DNA of 64,000 nucleotides from Clavelina lepadiformis (taxonomy: Eukaryota; Chordata; Ascidiacea; Aplousobranchia; Clavelinidae): the NCBI RefSeq assembly GCF_947623445.1, contig NC_135244.1:14012860-14076859 (forward strand), in the 5' to 3' direction. Position numbers and translations under genes: made by a program. The notes under the pieces are model-generated. The model was not told where the DNA came from. It searched no databases and saw nothing but the letters and a program-made list of their open reading frames with translations. Below are positions 14,001 through 29,513 of this stretch, in pieces; the first letter of the stretch is position 1, and each line of letters opens with the position of its first letter.

Positions 14001-16068
14001 AAGACTGGCTACCATATTCCAAACTCTTCAATTTTTCCTAAAATGCCAAATTGTTTGAAACATTTTAATTTTCATATGTGATGAAAATTTTCCTGTGTAA
14101 ATATAATATGCATAACTTTACCATGTATTATGTTAGTGTTTTCACAAATACTAAACTATGTTACAGTACTCTTATACTTAGTTCTTTGGAACAACTGACA
14201 CAGTACTCTGCAAGTGATATTGTTGGGCGAGAGCTTATTAGGGCCAAGGAAAGATTTAAACATAATTGTATTTATGGTTCTCTGTATGTGGTTAATTGTA
14301 AGTTGTTTAATAGTTCTTAGTTAGCTTTAGCTTAAGCCTCCCTCCAAATATTTTTGTTGCACATAATTGTAGATATGCTATGGCTCAAACTTCTTATCTT
14401 AACCTATTCCTGATAGGCCTTATCAGCTGAACCTCCTGTAGAGCTGTGAACGATTTCATCAATATATTATGAGTTACCATTCAGTTGTTTTTTTTTGAAC
14501 AAATTTCGCAGCTTCTCACTAGCTTCGCATTTAGTGTTTCAAGCTTGGATGCAGCTTACATACAGAGTTTCCTAATTTTTGAAGACAAACTTGTTACAGC
14601 CGGTTTTATATAGGTCGAACTTGAAAGTAACACAACAATGAAACCGTCTGTAAATGTAATAAAGGAGAAAAATCAACTTTGAGTTGTACTGATACCAAAG
14701 TTTCTTAGTTTCCCACACAAAGCTCATTAGAGTTTCTTATGAACAACGAGTGTGCAACATTGACATCCGTCAAGCAAACGTTTTTAACGCTATATAAGCC
14801 TTTAACTTCTACTGTACTTGGTTTTGTTTAAATTTGGGTTAGACATATCCTGCAACAGCGAAATGAATGTTCTCAGTTTCTGTTTGATTGTAATCACTAG
14901 TCAGGTTTTTGAATCAAAATACCTGCTTCGTACGTCAAGCAAGTGCGTTGTGCAGAACCTTGACGTATTTTCTAGCTTTTTCTTAGCATTGAAACTACTT
15001 TGAACATTTGAAAGAAAAGTACGTGCTCTGTTTCCTTTTTCAAGATAATAAAGAAATAGTGTAAAAGCAATGACGTGATGTCGTGTGATTTTGGTGAGTG
15101 CCCATAAAGTCTGGTTGTACATAAATAGCATAGACGAAAGAAGAAGAAAGAAGTGCATAGACTACTAAAAGAGAGAAACTGAAGTGCTTTTTTCTCGCCC
15201 GTTGATACTGGGCATAAAATTGATTTGTCAACGTTCAGTGGGAGAATAGACAACAAGAGCTGGTCTGGTGTGGGGTGTTTTGTGTGTGCTGGAAAGTTGG
15301 AGTGATTGGTAAACGTATGGTCATCAAAGTGGCAAGAACTTGGAAAATAAACTGGATATAGATTGGTAGAACATCCACGAAGTGTCAGCTAACCAGAGTC
15401 AATAAGTTTCTTTGGAACCGATAAACAGTAAGGATTCACTGTGAAAAGGTTTGTTAGTTTTGCTGTTGTAAGCTTTAACTTTCTAATTTGGGTTACGCCA
15501 TACCGAAATGCTATTAGGCTACTTAACTGTTATAACGGTTATGATGGGTTATTAGTCAGTTCCTTGTAGATCGTTTTCTTGTTTTGTCTGTGTTCTAACC
15601 ATTACCAGACTATACGTTAGGTGCTAGGCTAGTGTCATAAATTAGTAGATTCACTATTTCTGGTGTTTAGTGTCTGCTGAAACAAAAAAGTAATCATAAA
15701 ATCCATTAAGCGTAAAACATTGGGGAAATTCTTAGCATGATGAGTTACTTTTATCATTATGGTATTAGGTCATGGTGAATTACATCAAAAAAGAAATCAA
15801 GCATAACTATTAAAATGCTATGTATATATATAAATTTCTTCTAACTTGGTGACGCTGGTAACCTTAACCCTATTTTAATGACTTTGTTTGCAGTGCAATA
15901 TATCTACCTCATACAACTATTTGAAGAAGTTATTTCAATACTTTGAAAAGCTGTGAGAACTATTGGATCCAGAAAGTGTATCTGTTATTGATTTTGGATA
16001 TTTCTCACCGGGTTCATTTCAAAAAACAATCATCATTCTTTACCCTGTTTTGTTTTTATTAAAAAAAT
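8021..16068. other. Gene-free stretch leading to MKNK
   Basis: No conserved coding region is seen in these 8 kb. The last kilobase probably holds MKNK 5' untranslated exons: a good acceptor (TTTGTTTGCAG) ends at 15892, and a donor-like CTGTGAAAAG/GTTTGT occurs near 15448. That assignment is inference. Several CRE-like TGACGTCA-type sites occur (for example near 12299), without other support for function. Confidence 0.45.
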
Positions 16069-20083
<4,015 letters not shown>

Positions 20084-23000
20084 TGGCCGTCGCCGCCTTT
20101 CAGTTTTACCGAAGCATCTGTTATTGCCACCCAAATCCGATGCTTTTTTGTGTACCAGCCATATACTTGAACTTAGTTATTTTCTGTTTTCATGCTTCAT
20201 TTAGTTTCGAAAATGCTACAATTGGCTTATAAATTTGATTTAAAAATGTTGTTTTTCATTTGTATTTAAATTTCACAAAACAAAAAACATTACGCAAACT
20301 AGGTAAGTCTTGTAAAATTATCACGTCAAAGTAGCCTGTATAGTGTACATAGTTGATTTTGAATTATGATGAATACCAAATCAGCTCTTCGCTTGGCATA
20401 ATTCAAAACATTTTCTTTTCAAGCTGTACAAAGCATTGGATGTACATTAAACTCGCGCGTTTGCTTTTTGCACTCTAGAATTCCCTTTGTACATTGGCCT
20501 GTATTGTGTAGCTTTTCGAAACAAATGCGTGATAGAAAAAAACACAAAAAAAATAAAAGAAACGTTAACTTTTCTGTTTTTAGCGTTTAGCCATTTGTAA
20601 ATGTCATAGTGCTGCTTTCTTGTTTCTTAAGTTTAGCTATGGACTTAGTCGACGTTCAGATTACTACTTGAGTAATGTAACGTAGTTTGGCTTTGGCTGC
20701 TGTATGAATTTTAAGTTTTGACTGTTGTTTTGGTGAAACTTGGATTGAGGCAATAATAGAGGTTTAATGGTCACCATTCCCGGTGCTGTTTCCAACGCCA
20801 ACTCATCTTTACATGATATCTTTGTTTTGTTATTTTTTTGAGTACTGGACCATTTTCGTTTCAAGGTGTATTTGTGTTTTTGCAAATGTTTTCGTTGTTC
20901 CATTTTTACATCCTGGGCTTTAAGCCACATACTTCCACATTGGTGCTCAAAAGGCTTCTTTCCTTTGCTTAGTTACAACCCCGTGCAGAGTAATTTCCCT
21001 TCTCCTCTTCAGTCACGCTTATACAATAATTCACTGTGGATTTAAATATCTTTTGGTTAACATTTCATCACCCAAATTAAATAAAGCGCCGCATAGGGTT
21101 AAGCGCCTAATAAACTTTTCTTACTTTTTAAGCTTCATGATAAAGTTCTAAAACGTTGAATTATTTGCTTCCGTAGCACAACAGTTAGCTAAATCAAAGA
21201 AAAAATATCACTGTGGAGAATCAAATTTTCATCGTAGCCCGAAAAGCATACAAAACTGGTAAAACGGGTTTTTATTTTTTATGGAAGCTTTATGTTTTGT
21301 ATGTTGTTGCCTCGTTGATGTTGTATCTTTCGTTAAGTTTGTTTTACGCGGCCAGTCACGTTGACTGTGCTGATATAGGTTGCCTTCGACAACCTCCTTC
21401 CACTTTTTATTCGACCGGATCACCCCATGGGTCACCGCCTCGGCAAGCCTAGACTTGTCTGACGGCACACTTTTTCGTAAAGCGCACGTCTGGTTTAACG
21501 TAAGCAATACCAACAACTATTACTTTCCTCACGTTGCTTGGTTGGCTTGATAAGGACGTTTTCTAACTTTAACCCATTTCTAACGCATCCCAATCCCACT
21601 GATTATTCACTGTGTCCAAGTCCCACCTTCCCGCTTTAAATAATGATAGTAAATATCCTGACCTTGGTGTAAAACTGCATACTATATCAAGCTACATCTC
21701 CATTCACATCGCTATGCATAACTTGCCACTTGCCTTTCCATGAACGGACTTTTGAAATGGGCCCCAATTGGCTTGTTGGCCAACTCAAACTAAATTTTTC
21801 TTTCCGTAAAAATTGCCAAAACTAACTTTTCTCTTCAAAACAAGCACCTGAAATTTTCGGCGTAAAGGTATACAATGAATTGTGATGTTTTATGGATCTC
21901 GACCGAGCACTTGTACTTGCGAATGGCAGATCCAGCATTGATTTTAGTGTTTTCAGCGTTTTGTGATTGCAAATTGGATGTTTACTGTTGAGAGTTTGTT
22001 ACGTAGTGCGTGTTCAAAGCTCATTTCACAATGCGTGTTTCGTTGAATATGTTTAAAGTGCCTGTTGCCATTTCGTATATGACATCTACAATGTTTTGCT
22101 CTATCTTTAAAACTAGCAAGTGAAGTTTTTTTTGATAAGTACATAAATTTGCTGATATAAAACCGAATCAGTTGTAATAAAAACAGGGTCTGAAAATTTT
22201 TGTTTCAAGTTGAAGGAAAGCTTTGTAATGGAAATAGAGTTATAGACAGAGGTAATGAAGATTTAATTTTGGTGTAATTTAGTCCTGATGCTGGTAATAA
22301 CGCGAAAGAAAATCCTAAGGAGCAAAAGGAAAAGCAAATGAGCAAAACCTTCGAGAGGCAAAATATTAGTAATTAGGTTGATAGTGAAAACATAACCTGA
22401 TTAGATATTAAATGGCAGGTTGTCGAGCGACCAATATGGTATCAAAATACCCCGTAATGGTGGATGAAGTCTGTTGAAATGTCAGCGACCTAAAGTAATT
22501 GCTGCTGGAAAGTAGCCTTATACATGGTAACCACCGGTTTCACTACTTAACACTTTGTAATTGTCACTGTGAGTTACTCATTGAATCGTCCAAATATGAC
22601 CAGAAATAGTCGGTTACGCTTGACAGCCAGTCTTGGTTCCAAGAATGTAGTTGGTCGATTGGCGTTACGCCCCCCTTTGTGTACGTGCATCGCTGTGGCA
22701 AAGGGATGCGTGTAATCTCAAGCGTATATGCGGAACATATTCGAGTTAAAAGACCTTGGCTTTGTCTCAAGCTCTAACTGTAATGAATATGACTGCGCAA
22801 ACACACCATTACCGAATAAAACACAAACATACACCAGCAAGACTATGTCGTCATGTTGTCTGTTTGGTTTTTGATTCTAACCGTTTTGTGGATGGTTGAG
22901 ACAGCTACCATATTAGCATTTTGAATAACGTGCAGCATCTAGAACGGAAGGTTCAGAACCGTTTACATCTTATTTATCCCTACAAAATGGACATAGCTTA

Positions 23001-23550
23001 TATTTCTATTGTTTCAAAATTGCTTTTCTACAAGAATATAAATTCGATAAAAAATGTGCAAACCTTTACACAAAAACTAATTTAATTATTTTGTTGTTAA
23101 TGGCAAAATATTAACGAAATAAACACTTCCAATTCATTCATTTATTGTTAGAGATGTTACATCCCTGAAATGTTATTAGTGATAAAACATAATACAAATT
23201 TGTAAATTTTTTCCTTGTACAAGTGAAATTTACCTTCAAGAGTGACTGATGTAAACTACTGATGTAAAATATTAACAGCAATTCTTTAACAAGTAAATGT
23301 ACAGTATCTCATGAAAGAAATGTTTCAAGATACGGGAACGTGGTAGCTGAGATTAATAATAGTTCAATAGCATTGGTAAAAATATTGTTAAACGCGAAGT
23401 GTCATGACGCAACAAGGGAGACAAAATAGAATACCGGTACATGAACTGTTTCTATTTCCCAAGGGGTTTTCCCTGGTATTGGATCAAGGTAAAGTCCGTT
23501 CTGGATTCTCCATTATCACAGCCCATTTAAAATTAATGGGATAGTATTGT
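20084..23550. other. MKNK 3' flank and gene-free stretch
   Basis: The first part is probably MKNK 3' untranslated sequence. The remainder holds only short open frames without recognisable family features on either strand. Confidence 0.5.
20552..20557 (+). terminator. Candidate MKNK polyadenylation signal AATAAA
   Basis: AATAAA lies about 470 bases past the MKNK stop in an A-rich tract. It is the first clear canonical signal I found downstream, but no cleavage evidence exists. Confidence 0.3.
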
Positions 23551-23854
23551 CAGTGCTGTAACCAAGTCATTTTGTTAAGACTCGAGTCAAGTCAAGTTAT
23601 TTGGGAAGTTGACTTAAGTCAAGTCGAGTCAAATTACTAATTGGATCAAGTTAAGTTAAAATATAATGCAAGTCAAATCAAGTGATGCCATTGGCTATAC
23701 CTTTTAACCGATCGTTCGCAACGAAATCAAATTTCTATAATTCAGTTGATCAATAAATTAACAACTAGGATTTTTTGACTTGCGTCAAATTACTTTCCGA
23801 GACTCGAGTCAAGTCAAGTAAATTAAAAACGTGACTCGAGTCATTACAACACTG
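23551..23854. mobile_element. Non-autonomous hAT-type element, CAGTG ends, 304 bp
   Basis: The ends are CAGTGCTGTAA and TTACAACACTG. Subterminal repeats of GACTCGAGTCAAGTCAAG occur on both sides. The flanking 8-mers AGTATTGT and AATACTGT agree at six of eight positions, suggesting an aged duplication. A related partial copy is at 63785-63877. Confidence 0.7.
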
Positions 23855-24381
23855 AATACTGTAGTCATATCAGCTTATACGTCTTGATTTGAAATAACGC
23901 AAAGCTTTAAAAATTTGTAGGCGATGCCAAACAAACAAAATTCCTCTGACTATTGACGAATTTGTTGCCTGGTTTTCTAGTAATTCATTAACAGTGCTTG
24001 ATGGATTCTTTTCAATTGACACTTGAAGATAATTGCCTGCATCGACCTATAACGTTGTCCAAAGATTTAATTAAACAAATTAAGCCAGTCTTACAACATA
24101 TTTATACAACGTCCTGCAAACATAGCCTGAAGCAACCTATGGGACAGCGTTCTTCAGCAATGCTAAGCCCATTTTGCTGTTTTTAACGTCATGTCGCTAA
24201 ATCGGAAGATGACTTGTTTATTTCAGTCTGCACACAAATTCTCTGATGTCAGGCTGTTTATCCCCTGACTGCGAACCCTTTGCACGATTTAGTATCAGCA
24301 ATGGTTTTTTACGGAGAAAAACTGCGACCTTCATAAAATCCATAGACTGCATATTTTATGGTGGTATTGATTACTGTAACG

Positions 24382-24701
24382 CAGTGTTTCTCAAACTTTT
24401 TGCGATCGCGTACCACTCGTTCGTTTTTTTTGCTACACTGCGTACCACCTGGCTCCTGAATGACTTATTTTACTCAAATGTACCGGTATTTATTAGTTAT
24501 TACCGTTATTACTATACCATAACACCAATGAATAGCAAGAAAACACAATTTAATTTGATAGAAGCAACTGTTTCTTCTGCACAAGCTTGTCTATCCGGGG
24601 CAACACATTACTCAAAGCACATCGAAAATCATGTTCAGCGGTACCACTTAAAAAGCTCTCGCGCCACTAGTGGTACGCGTACCACAGTTTGAGAACCACT
24701 G
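24382..24701. mobile_element. Non-autonomous hAT-type element, 320 bp
   Basis: The ends CAGTGTTTCTCAAAC and GTTTGAGAACCACTG are flanked by the perfect 8-bp duplication CTGTAACG (24374-24381 and 24702-24709). The interior includes the matched words GCGTACCAC and GTGGTACGC, typical of this hAT MITE group. A 148-codon open frame overlapping it (24246-24692) shows no family match. Confidence 0.9.
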
Positions 24702-24816
24702 CTGTAACGTGTTCAGGCATCTACGCTCACTACTGCCACTTACCGACTAATGTTTTTCAGGAAAAAGTCGGAGCTAGGTATTTGATCCGGCGACCATGCT
24801 CCATATGCTTCTATAC

Positions 24817-25004
24817 CAGTGATGTCCAACCTGCGGGCCACAGTTCGACCCGCTAGTCATTTTCACTCCGAATACTTTGATGACTGATATTGTTAAAGTA
24901 GTTAATTTCATCAACTTTTCTTGAAATTGAATAGTTTCTGCGGCCCATTGAATTATATCCAAGTGACAATGCGGCCAACTATAATAAAAGGTTGGACATC
25001 CCTG
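24817..25004. mobile_element. Non-autonomous hAT-type element, 188 bp
   Basis: The ends CAGTGATGTCCAACC and GGTTGGACATCCCTG are flanked by the perfect 8-bp duplication TTCTATAC (24809-24816 and 25005-25012). A CTGCGGGCCACAG-type tract follows the left end, as in related GTCCAACC elements. Confidence 0.9.
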
Positions 25005-25012
25005 TTCTATAC

Positions 25013-25462
25013 AGTGCACAACATTTTAATTAAAAAAATATGTACAATTTAAGGTGTTACAGAATTTTTGAAATTTATTGGCGGCATCCAAAATCATAAT
25101 CGACATGCTGATGAAATTGTTTATTAATGTGTCTTTAACATGTGATGCTTGCACATTTGTACCTTGGATTTAACTACAACTTGGTTTTACAGCCATATTT
25201 CACCAGGAATAATCATGACAAACAAGAATACCAACACAAAAAGATCATAAAAAGTTTTAATTTCAAATTCATGTGTTCTTTACTTTTTCTCAGATGAATA
25301 AATTAAAAACAGTTTGGTAGATATTTTACATTCACGAGTAACGTCATGACAAAATTCAAGAACATATTAGTGTAAGTGATCATAATAATCAAACAGAAAC
25401 TTAGCAGTAACCCCATCACATATAATACCCGGACGTCATCAAGGATTTATCACATAGAGCTT
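25013..25462. other. EXD3 3' flank
   Basis: This probably holds the 3' untranslated region of the minus-strand EXD3 gene. A minus-strand AATAAA (TTTATT at 25074-25079) is one candidate polyadenylation signal about 385 bases past the stop. No other gene is seen. Confidence 0.4.
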
Positions 25463-28252
25463 CTACCTTATAATATGCTGATATTTTTCCATTACATTTC
25501 CAAAGTGATTTCCTTCCCAATAAACCTTGCCACATTGTATGCAGCAAAAGAACTCGGCAACTTGTTTGCAGACAGGTTTTGGAACTTGCTGCCACAATAT
25601 TGGTGTTACTATATCCTGTTTACCATTAACAGGTGTAAGAATTGTACCATTCTCCACATCAAGGGCTGAGTTATTAGATAGAGAAAGCGGGTTAATAAGG
25701 TACTGGGCCTTACTCTTTACTGCCATGCGAGGTTTTTCAGATGCAGTGGATGTCAACATATGTTTGGTAGTTGATTCTGTGCTATTATTGCTGTTATTCA
25801 TTTGCTTAACAAGGGGCTGAGGTTGATCGTCACGTGTATGTGCAAACCAATGTTTTTCATACTTCTTATCACTATCGGGATCGTCCATAAACAGTATATC
25901 ACCATCTTCTTCATCACTTTCATATATTTCTGGTGGAATTACTGTTGCAGTTTGCTCACGCAAAGACTCCCAAGGAACACACACAAATGGTCTACGAAGA
26001 CCAACTCCTTGGATGGAGATTACTTTTAGCATTTCCTGACTGTGTACCAACAAGTATTGACCGCTGTTGCACATCTGGCATCTGCTGAAAATGTCCAACT
26101 GGGAAACTTTTACATTGAAATTATTAGTGACAAATGCAACCTGTTCTTTTGCTTTTAATGTGTTAGGAATATTTAAACATCTACTTTCTCCGACTTGGCC
26201 AACAAGATAGTCATAGGCAGACCCTGAAGAGAGAATCACTCGATTTTCTCTAGTGGCCACTTTCGCTGCAACATCATGAGCATCATGGTTGCTGAGTATG
26301 TAAGAGTCAATGCCACAACATCTCAATTGCCGACCCAATCCTTGCAACATGTTATCGCAAACAACACGAAAATCACTGGCTCTTATTTCAGGTTTAGTGA
26401 CTCTTAAAAAGTTAGCAGCACAAGTCGTTGTTTTCATTTCTCTACCTCTTCCTCTTCCTCGAGGAGTTTCTTTGGTTGCTGGTTTTTGATAAATGATATT
26501 CTCCAAGTCTTTACTTGCTCCAAGCTTCTGAAGGTTTTCAGACAACTTTTCATATAACTCAAGCAAGCAATATGCATCCAAGGCAGCATACTTAATTTGT
26601 GAGGGACGGAGTGGTCGTCGTTCCCAATCAGATATCTGCTCACTTTTGTCCAGAGGATGTCCTAGAACCTGCTGCACAAGTTTACTCAATCCAGTTTGTT
26701 TCTTAAGATTCAATGAAGTTGTTGCTGAATGTACAGGGTCAACTAAAATGGAAGGGTATAACCGCACAGCATGGCGTGTAGCAACATGAAGGTCAACAAT
26801 TCGGACACATGATTTTACCGCTTGTTCAATAAGAGGTAATGTCTCTGCTAGCTTGTTCAAATCTTCTCGTAGTCCAAATCCCACTTTAACGTGATTCCTA
26901 GAAATAAGTAAGTCTACAATAAAAGAGCAAAGTAAGTCTATATCTTTTTGTTCAATGAAATACTTCACGTCAACAAGATACACTGCATTTGTGACAGCCA
27001 ACTGTAGTACGGCAACTCTTTGGGAAGAAATACTTCCACAAGAAAATGTCCATTCAGCATCAATGCCAACCAAAAAACTGTTTTTAATTGCTTTTTGACA
27101 TGCATGCAAAGACGCACCGTCTTCTACAAGATGTATACAATTGGCTGATAATTTGAGTTTGTGAAACTGCTGCACGGGAGCTGCTTCAACTGAACTAAAA
27201 TTAAGTTTGTTGGACAAACTACTTGATAAATTTATCAAAGTGGAAGCATTGGGTTGGGGTTCTGCACACCAGTCCTCATCATCATCAACAGCAACTAAAG
27301 TGGGAGCTTGATAAAGGTTGTAGAATTTCTCCCATTCTTCTGCCATGGAAAAGTCACTGTAACTATCCCTAATTAAATCAACAAGTTGCTGCTGCAGCCA
27401 GGTATCTTCTCCAATAGCTTTTTTAATCAATTCCTCAGTGTTTTCTAAAGAGGCTGCTTCCTCTACATAGTAACGATAAAGCACGTAGCGCAAAGAGTTC
27501 ATTGAATGTCTCCTGCATAAATTTGGACAGAGTTCTTTAACATTAAGCTTGTTAAATTTCTTTATCCAGCGTGTGAGCACCTTATCTTGAAATGATGCTT
27601 GCAGTGCTTCACTCTTAGCGCTCATAATCTTGTGCTCAGAACAAAATAATACAATGTTGAATTCTGGGTTCATCCATTTATCTAAAAGAGCAATCATTTC
27701 ATCTAGATCCTGAGAATTTCCTTCCAAATAAGGATCGAGCAAATTTAATTTGTTTTGCAAAAATGCAGGCACTGCCATCTCCAAAATACTAAATTCACTC
27801 TGAATATTCAATGCGGTTGTTATTGCCATGGCTGAATTTAGATTTCCTTTTGCACAACTTGCTCTTATGTGGTTTGTTACCAAATCCAGGTTGGGTTGGT
27901 CCACTGAAAATGATTTAATTAACTTCACTGCAAGATTGTTATGAGATACTGCTGCTAATTCCAGGACTTGCTCTTTGACATTAGAAGAAACCAAATATGG
28001 CTGACTTGAATGTGTGTTTCGATATGTCAAAAAACAATCCAGTATGTGGTTTGCAACCGATTTCGGTTTCTTTTTGTTTTTGGCAGCTTCTATAAGTTGC
28101 AGGCAAGCATCAGAGCATGATTCAGATTTTTCAAATATTCTACTAAGAATCTGGTTTAGGGTGCTTATACTTTGCTTTTCCCAAAGTTTATTTAAATTGG
28201 ATGCAACAGACAGTATATCAAGCAGTGAGCCATTATCATCCCACATTGTCAT
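25463..28252 (-). CDS. EXD3: EXD3/mut-7-type 3'-5' exonuclease, single exon
   Basis: The protein has 929 residues in one open frame. The N-terminal half is alpha-helical without a clear domain. A DEDDy exonuclease domain covers about 370-575. Motif I is VGIDAEW (D398, E400), motif II is VGFGLREDL (D464), and motif III is KYAALDAYC (Y555, D559), so all catalytic acids and the tyrosine are present. A linker rich in RGRGR (about 598-604) leads to a Mut7-C domain (from about 626, with D633 in the VCDNMLQGL run). Zinc-ribbon cysteines C725 and C728 and a C-terminal CIQC pair follow. The order DEDDy then Mut7-C is that of C. elegans MUT-7 and vertebrate EXD3, which act in 3' end trimming of small or structured RNAs. 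No intron interrupts the frame. It lies 26 bases from the stop of a PET100-like gene on the same strand. Confidence 0.92.
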   Translation of the reverse strand: MTMWDDNGSLLDILSVASNLNKLWEKQSISTLNQILSRIFEKSESCSDACLQLIEAAKNKKKPKSVANHILDCFLTYRNTHSSQPYLVSSNVKEQVLELAAVSHNNLAVKLIKSFSVDQPNLDLVTNHIRASCAKGNLNSAMAITTALNIQSEFSILEMAVPAFLQNKLNLLDPYLEGNSQDLDEMIALLDKWMNPEFNIVLFCSEHKIMSAKSEALQASFQDKVLTRWIKKFNKLNVKELCPNLCRRHSMNSLRYVLYRYYVEEAASLENTEELIKKAIGEDTWLQQQLVDLIRDSYSDFSMAEEWEKFYNLYQAPTLVAVDDDEDWCAEPQPNASTLINLSSSLSNKLNFSSVEAAPVQQFHKLKLSANCIHLVEDGASLHACQKAIKNSFLVGIDAEWTFSCGSISSQRVAVLQLAVTNAVYLVDVKYFIEQKDIDLLCSFIVDLLISRNHVKVGFGLREDLNKLAETLPLIEQAVKSCVRIVDLHVATRHAVRLYPSILVDPVHSATTSLNLKKQTGLSKLVQQVLGHPLDKSEQISDWERRPLRPSQIKYAALDAYCLLELYEKLSENLQKLGASKDLENIIYQKPATKETPRGRGRGREMKTTTCAANFLRVTKPEIRASDFRVVCDNMLQGLGRQLRCCGIDSYILSNHDAHDVAAKVATRENRVILSSGSAYDYLVGQVGESRCLNIPNTLKAKEQVAFVTNNFNVKVSQLDIFSRCQMCNSGQYLLVHSQEMLKVISIQGVGLRRPFVCVPWESLREQTATVIPPEIYESDEEDGDILFMDDPDSDKKYEKHWFAHTRDDQPQPLVKQMNNSNNSTESTTKHMLTSTASEKPRMAVKSKAQYLINPLSLSNNSALDVENGTILTPVNGKQDIVTPILWQQVPKPVCKQVAEFFCCIQCGKVYWEGNHFGNVMEKYQHIIR

Positions 28253-28278
28253 AATTTTTAAGCACTCCTGGTGTAACT

Positions 28279-28566
28279 TTAATTACTTTTTTCCTTGTGC
28301 TTTTCAAATTCTCTAAAAATGTCCAAATTTGCTTTGATTTCTTGTTTCTAAATATTAAAATAAAACAAATTTAGTGTTTAGTAACAGTATGCAGTGACAT
28401 GCAACAAGCGCTTTGAAAAATGTTTGACAAATTTCATGGTTTTAACCAGAAGCTCTTGTCTTTTCTTGTCCTCTTCCCTAGTAGCCTGTGAAATTGGTCG
28501 TCTGAAAAGTGATGGTGAATTTGCGAGATAAAACATAAGAATTGGAAATGAAACATATAATGCCAT
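28279..28566 (-). CDS. PET100: PET100-like cytochrome c oxidase assembly factor (5' end uncertain)
   Basis: Two minus-strand exons join in frame: 28447-28566 (40 codons) and 28279-28347 (22 codons plus TAA), with a 99-bp GT/AG intron. The first exon begins right after an acceptor TTTCTAG with MALYVSFPILMFYLANSP. This resembles the PET100 membrane segment, where the human exon 2 starts at a Met-Ile-Ile-Tyr run followed by FPVAMF. The rest is charged and helical, ending EFEKHKEKSN, like the PET100 tail. PET100 is a mitochondrial inner-membrane protein needed for complex IV assembly. The family carries about nine residues before this point (MG-KLE-FR type); no such exon was found upstream, so either one is missing or the ATG at 28566 is used. 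Recognition rests on a short hydrophobic pattern, so it is moderate. Confidence 0.5.
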
Positions 28567-28569
28567 CTA

Positions 28570-29513
28570 GAAATTAATAAATAAATGTTATTATTTCATT
28601 TTAGAGCAATCGTGTTGACGTAGTATGTAATTATATTTAAGAAATCTTTTACTCCAAGATTCAACTTTATGTCATTGCTTGTTCGGCCCAACTTGTAGCT
28701 AAACCAATCACACATCTGGGATAATAAAATTAATAAATCAGTAGTTCTAACTACAGCTGACGTACCCGCACAGTTTCTAGACCAGGTCCACCCATTGTGA
28801 AATGTCGCTATTTGTGCAAAACAATACTATTGTATTGACAGTCCATCTATATGCATAAGTGCTCTTATTCATAAAACCCTAAAATAAAAGAAAAATTTAC
28901 AGCCACCTACTACTGGTATGTTATCTTTATCCACTCATTCATCCATGATGTGTACCCTTTTTCCTTGGTTACTCTTGTCATAAAGACCAGTAACCTCAGA
29001 CATTAAACATGGGCGATAGCAAACAGCAGGTATGGTATTGACTACCTAATGCCTAATTCCTCAGCAGATACTTATACACATGCATGGTTGAATTAGTTGA
29101 TTATTTAAATTGCTAAGGGAAGGGTGATCACAAGTTTGAAATTGTTTTGGTAATCATTTTATCGCTAATCTTTGTATTCTTGACAGTTAGGCAACATTTA
29201 ACGATACATACACTTCCCTGATCCATAGCTTTAATTTAAAATTTGTGCAAGAGACTTAAAACGCACTGGTTGCTTTTCTATGTTTTTAGGTTGTTGTGAA
29301 CGAATGTTAAAAAACTCTTATGCAAAGCTGTAAAGCCACTGTAAAAAAGCATGGGCTCTGGCTCCAGAGCTATCAAGCATTTATCCACTAGCTCCAGCTT
29401 AGGAGCTATTAAGCATTTTGGCACTAGCTCCAGCTACAGCTCTAGAACTGTAAATCTTTTTCAATAGCTTTAGCTCCATTAATAATGATTCATAGCATTT
29501 GCCACAGTATGAC
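28570..29513. other. Gene-free stretch with GCTCCAGCTCC repeat
   Basis: No gene is seen. At about 29350-29480 there are repeated words built on AGCTCCAGCT and TCTGGCTCC, probably a fragment of a repeat element whose ends I could not define. Confidence 0.45.

Noticed and set aside
24246..24692. 148-codon open frame
   Set aside because: Most of it lies inside a hAT MITE with defined ends and target duplication. Composition is not protein-like.
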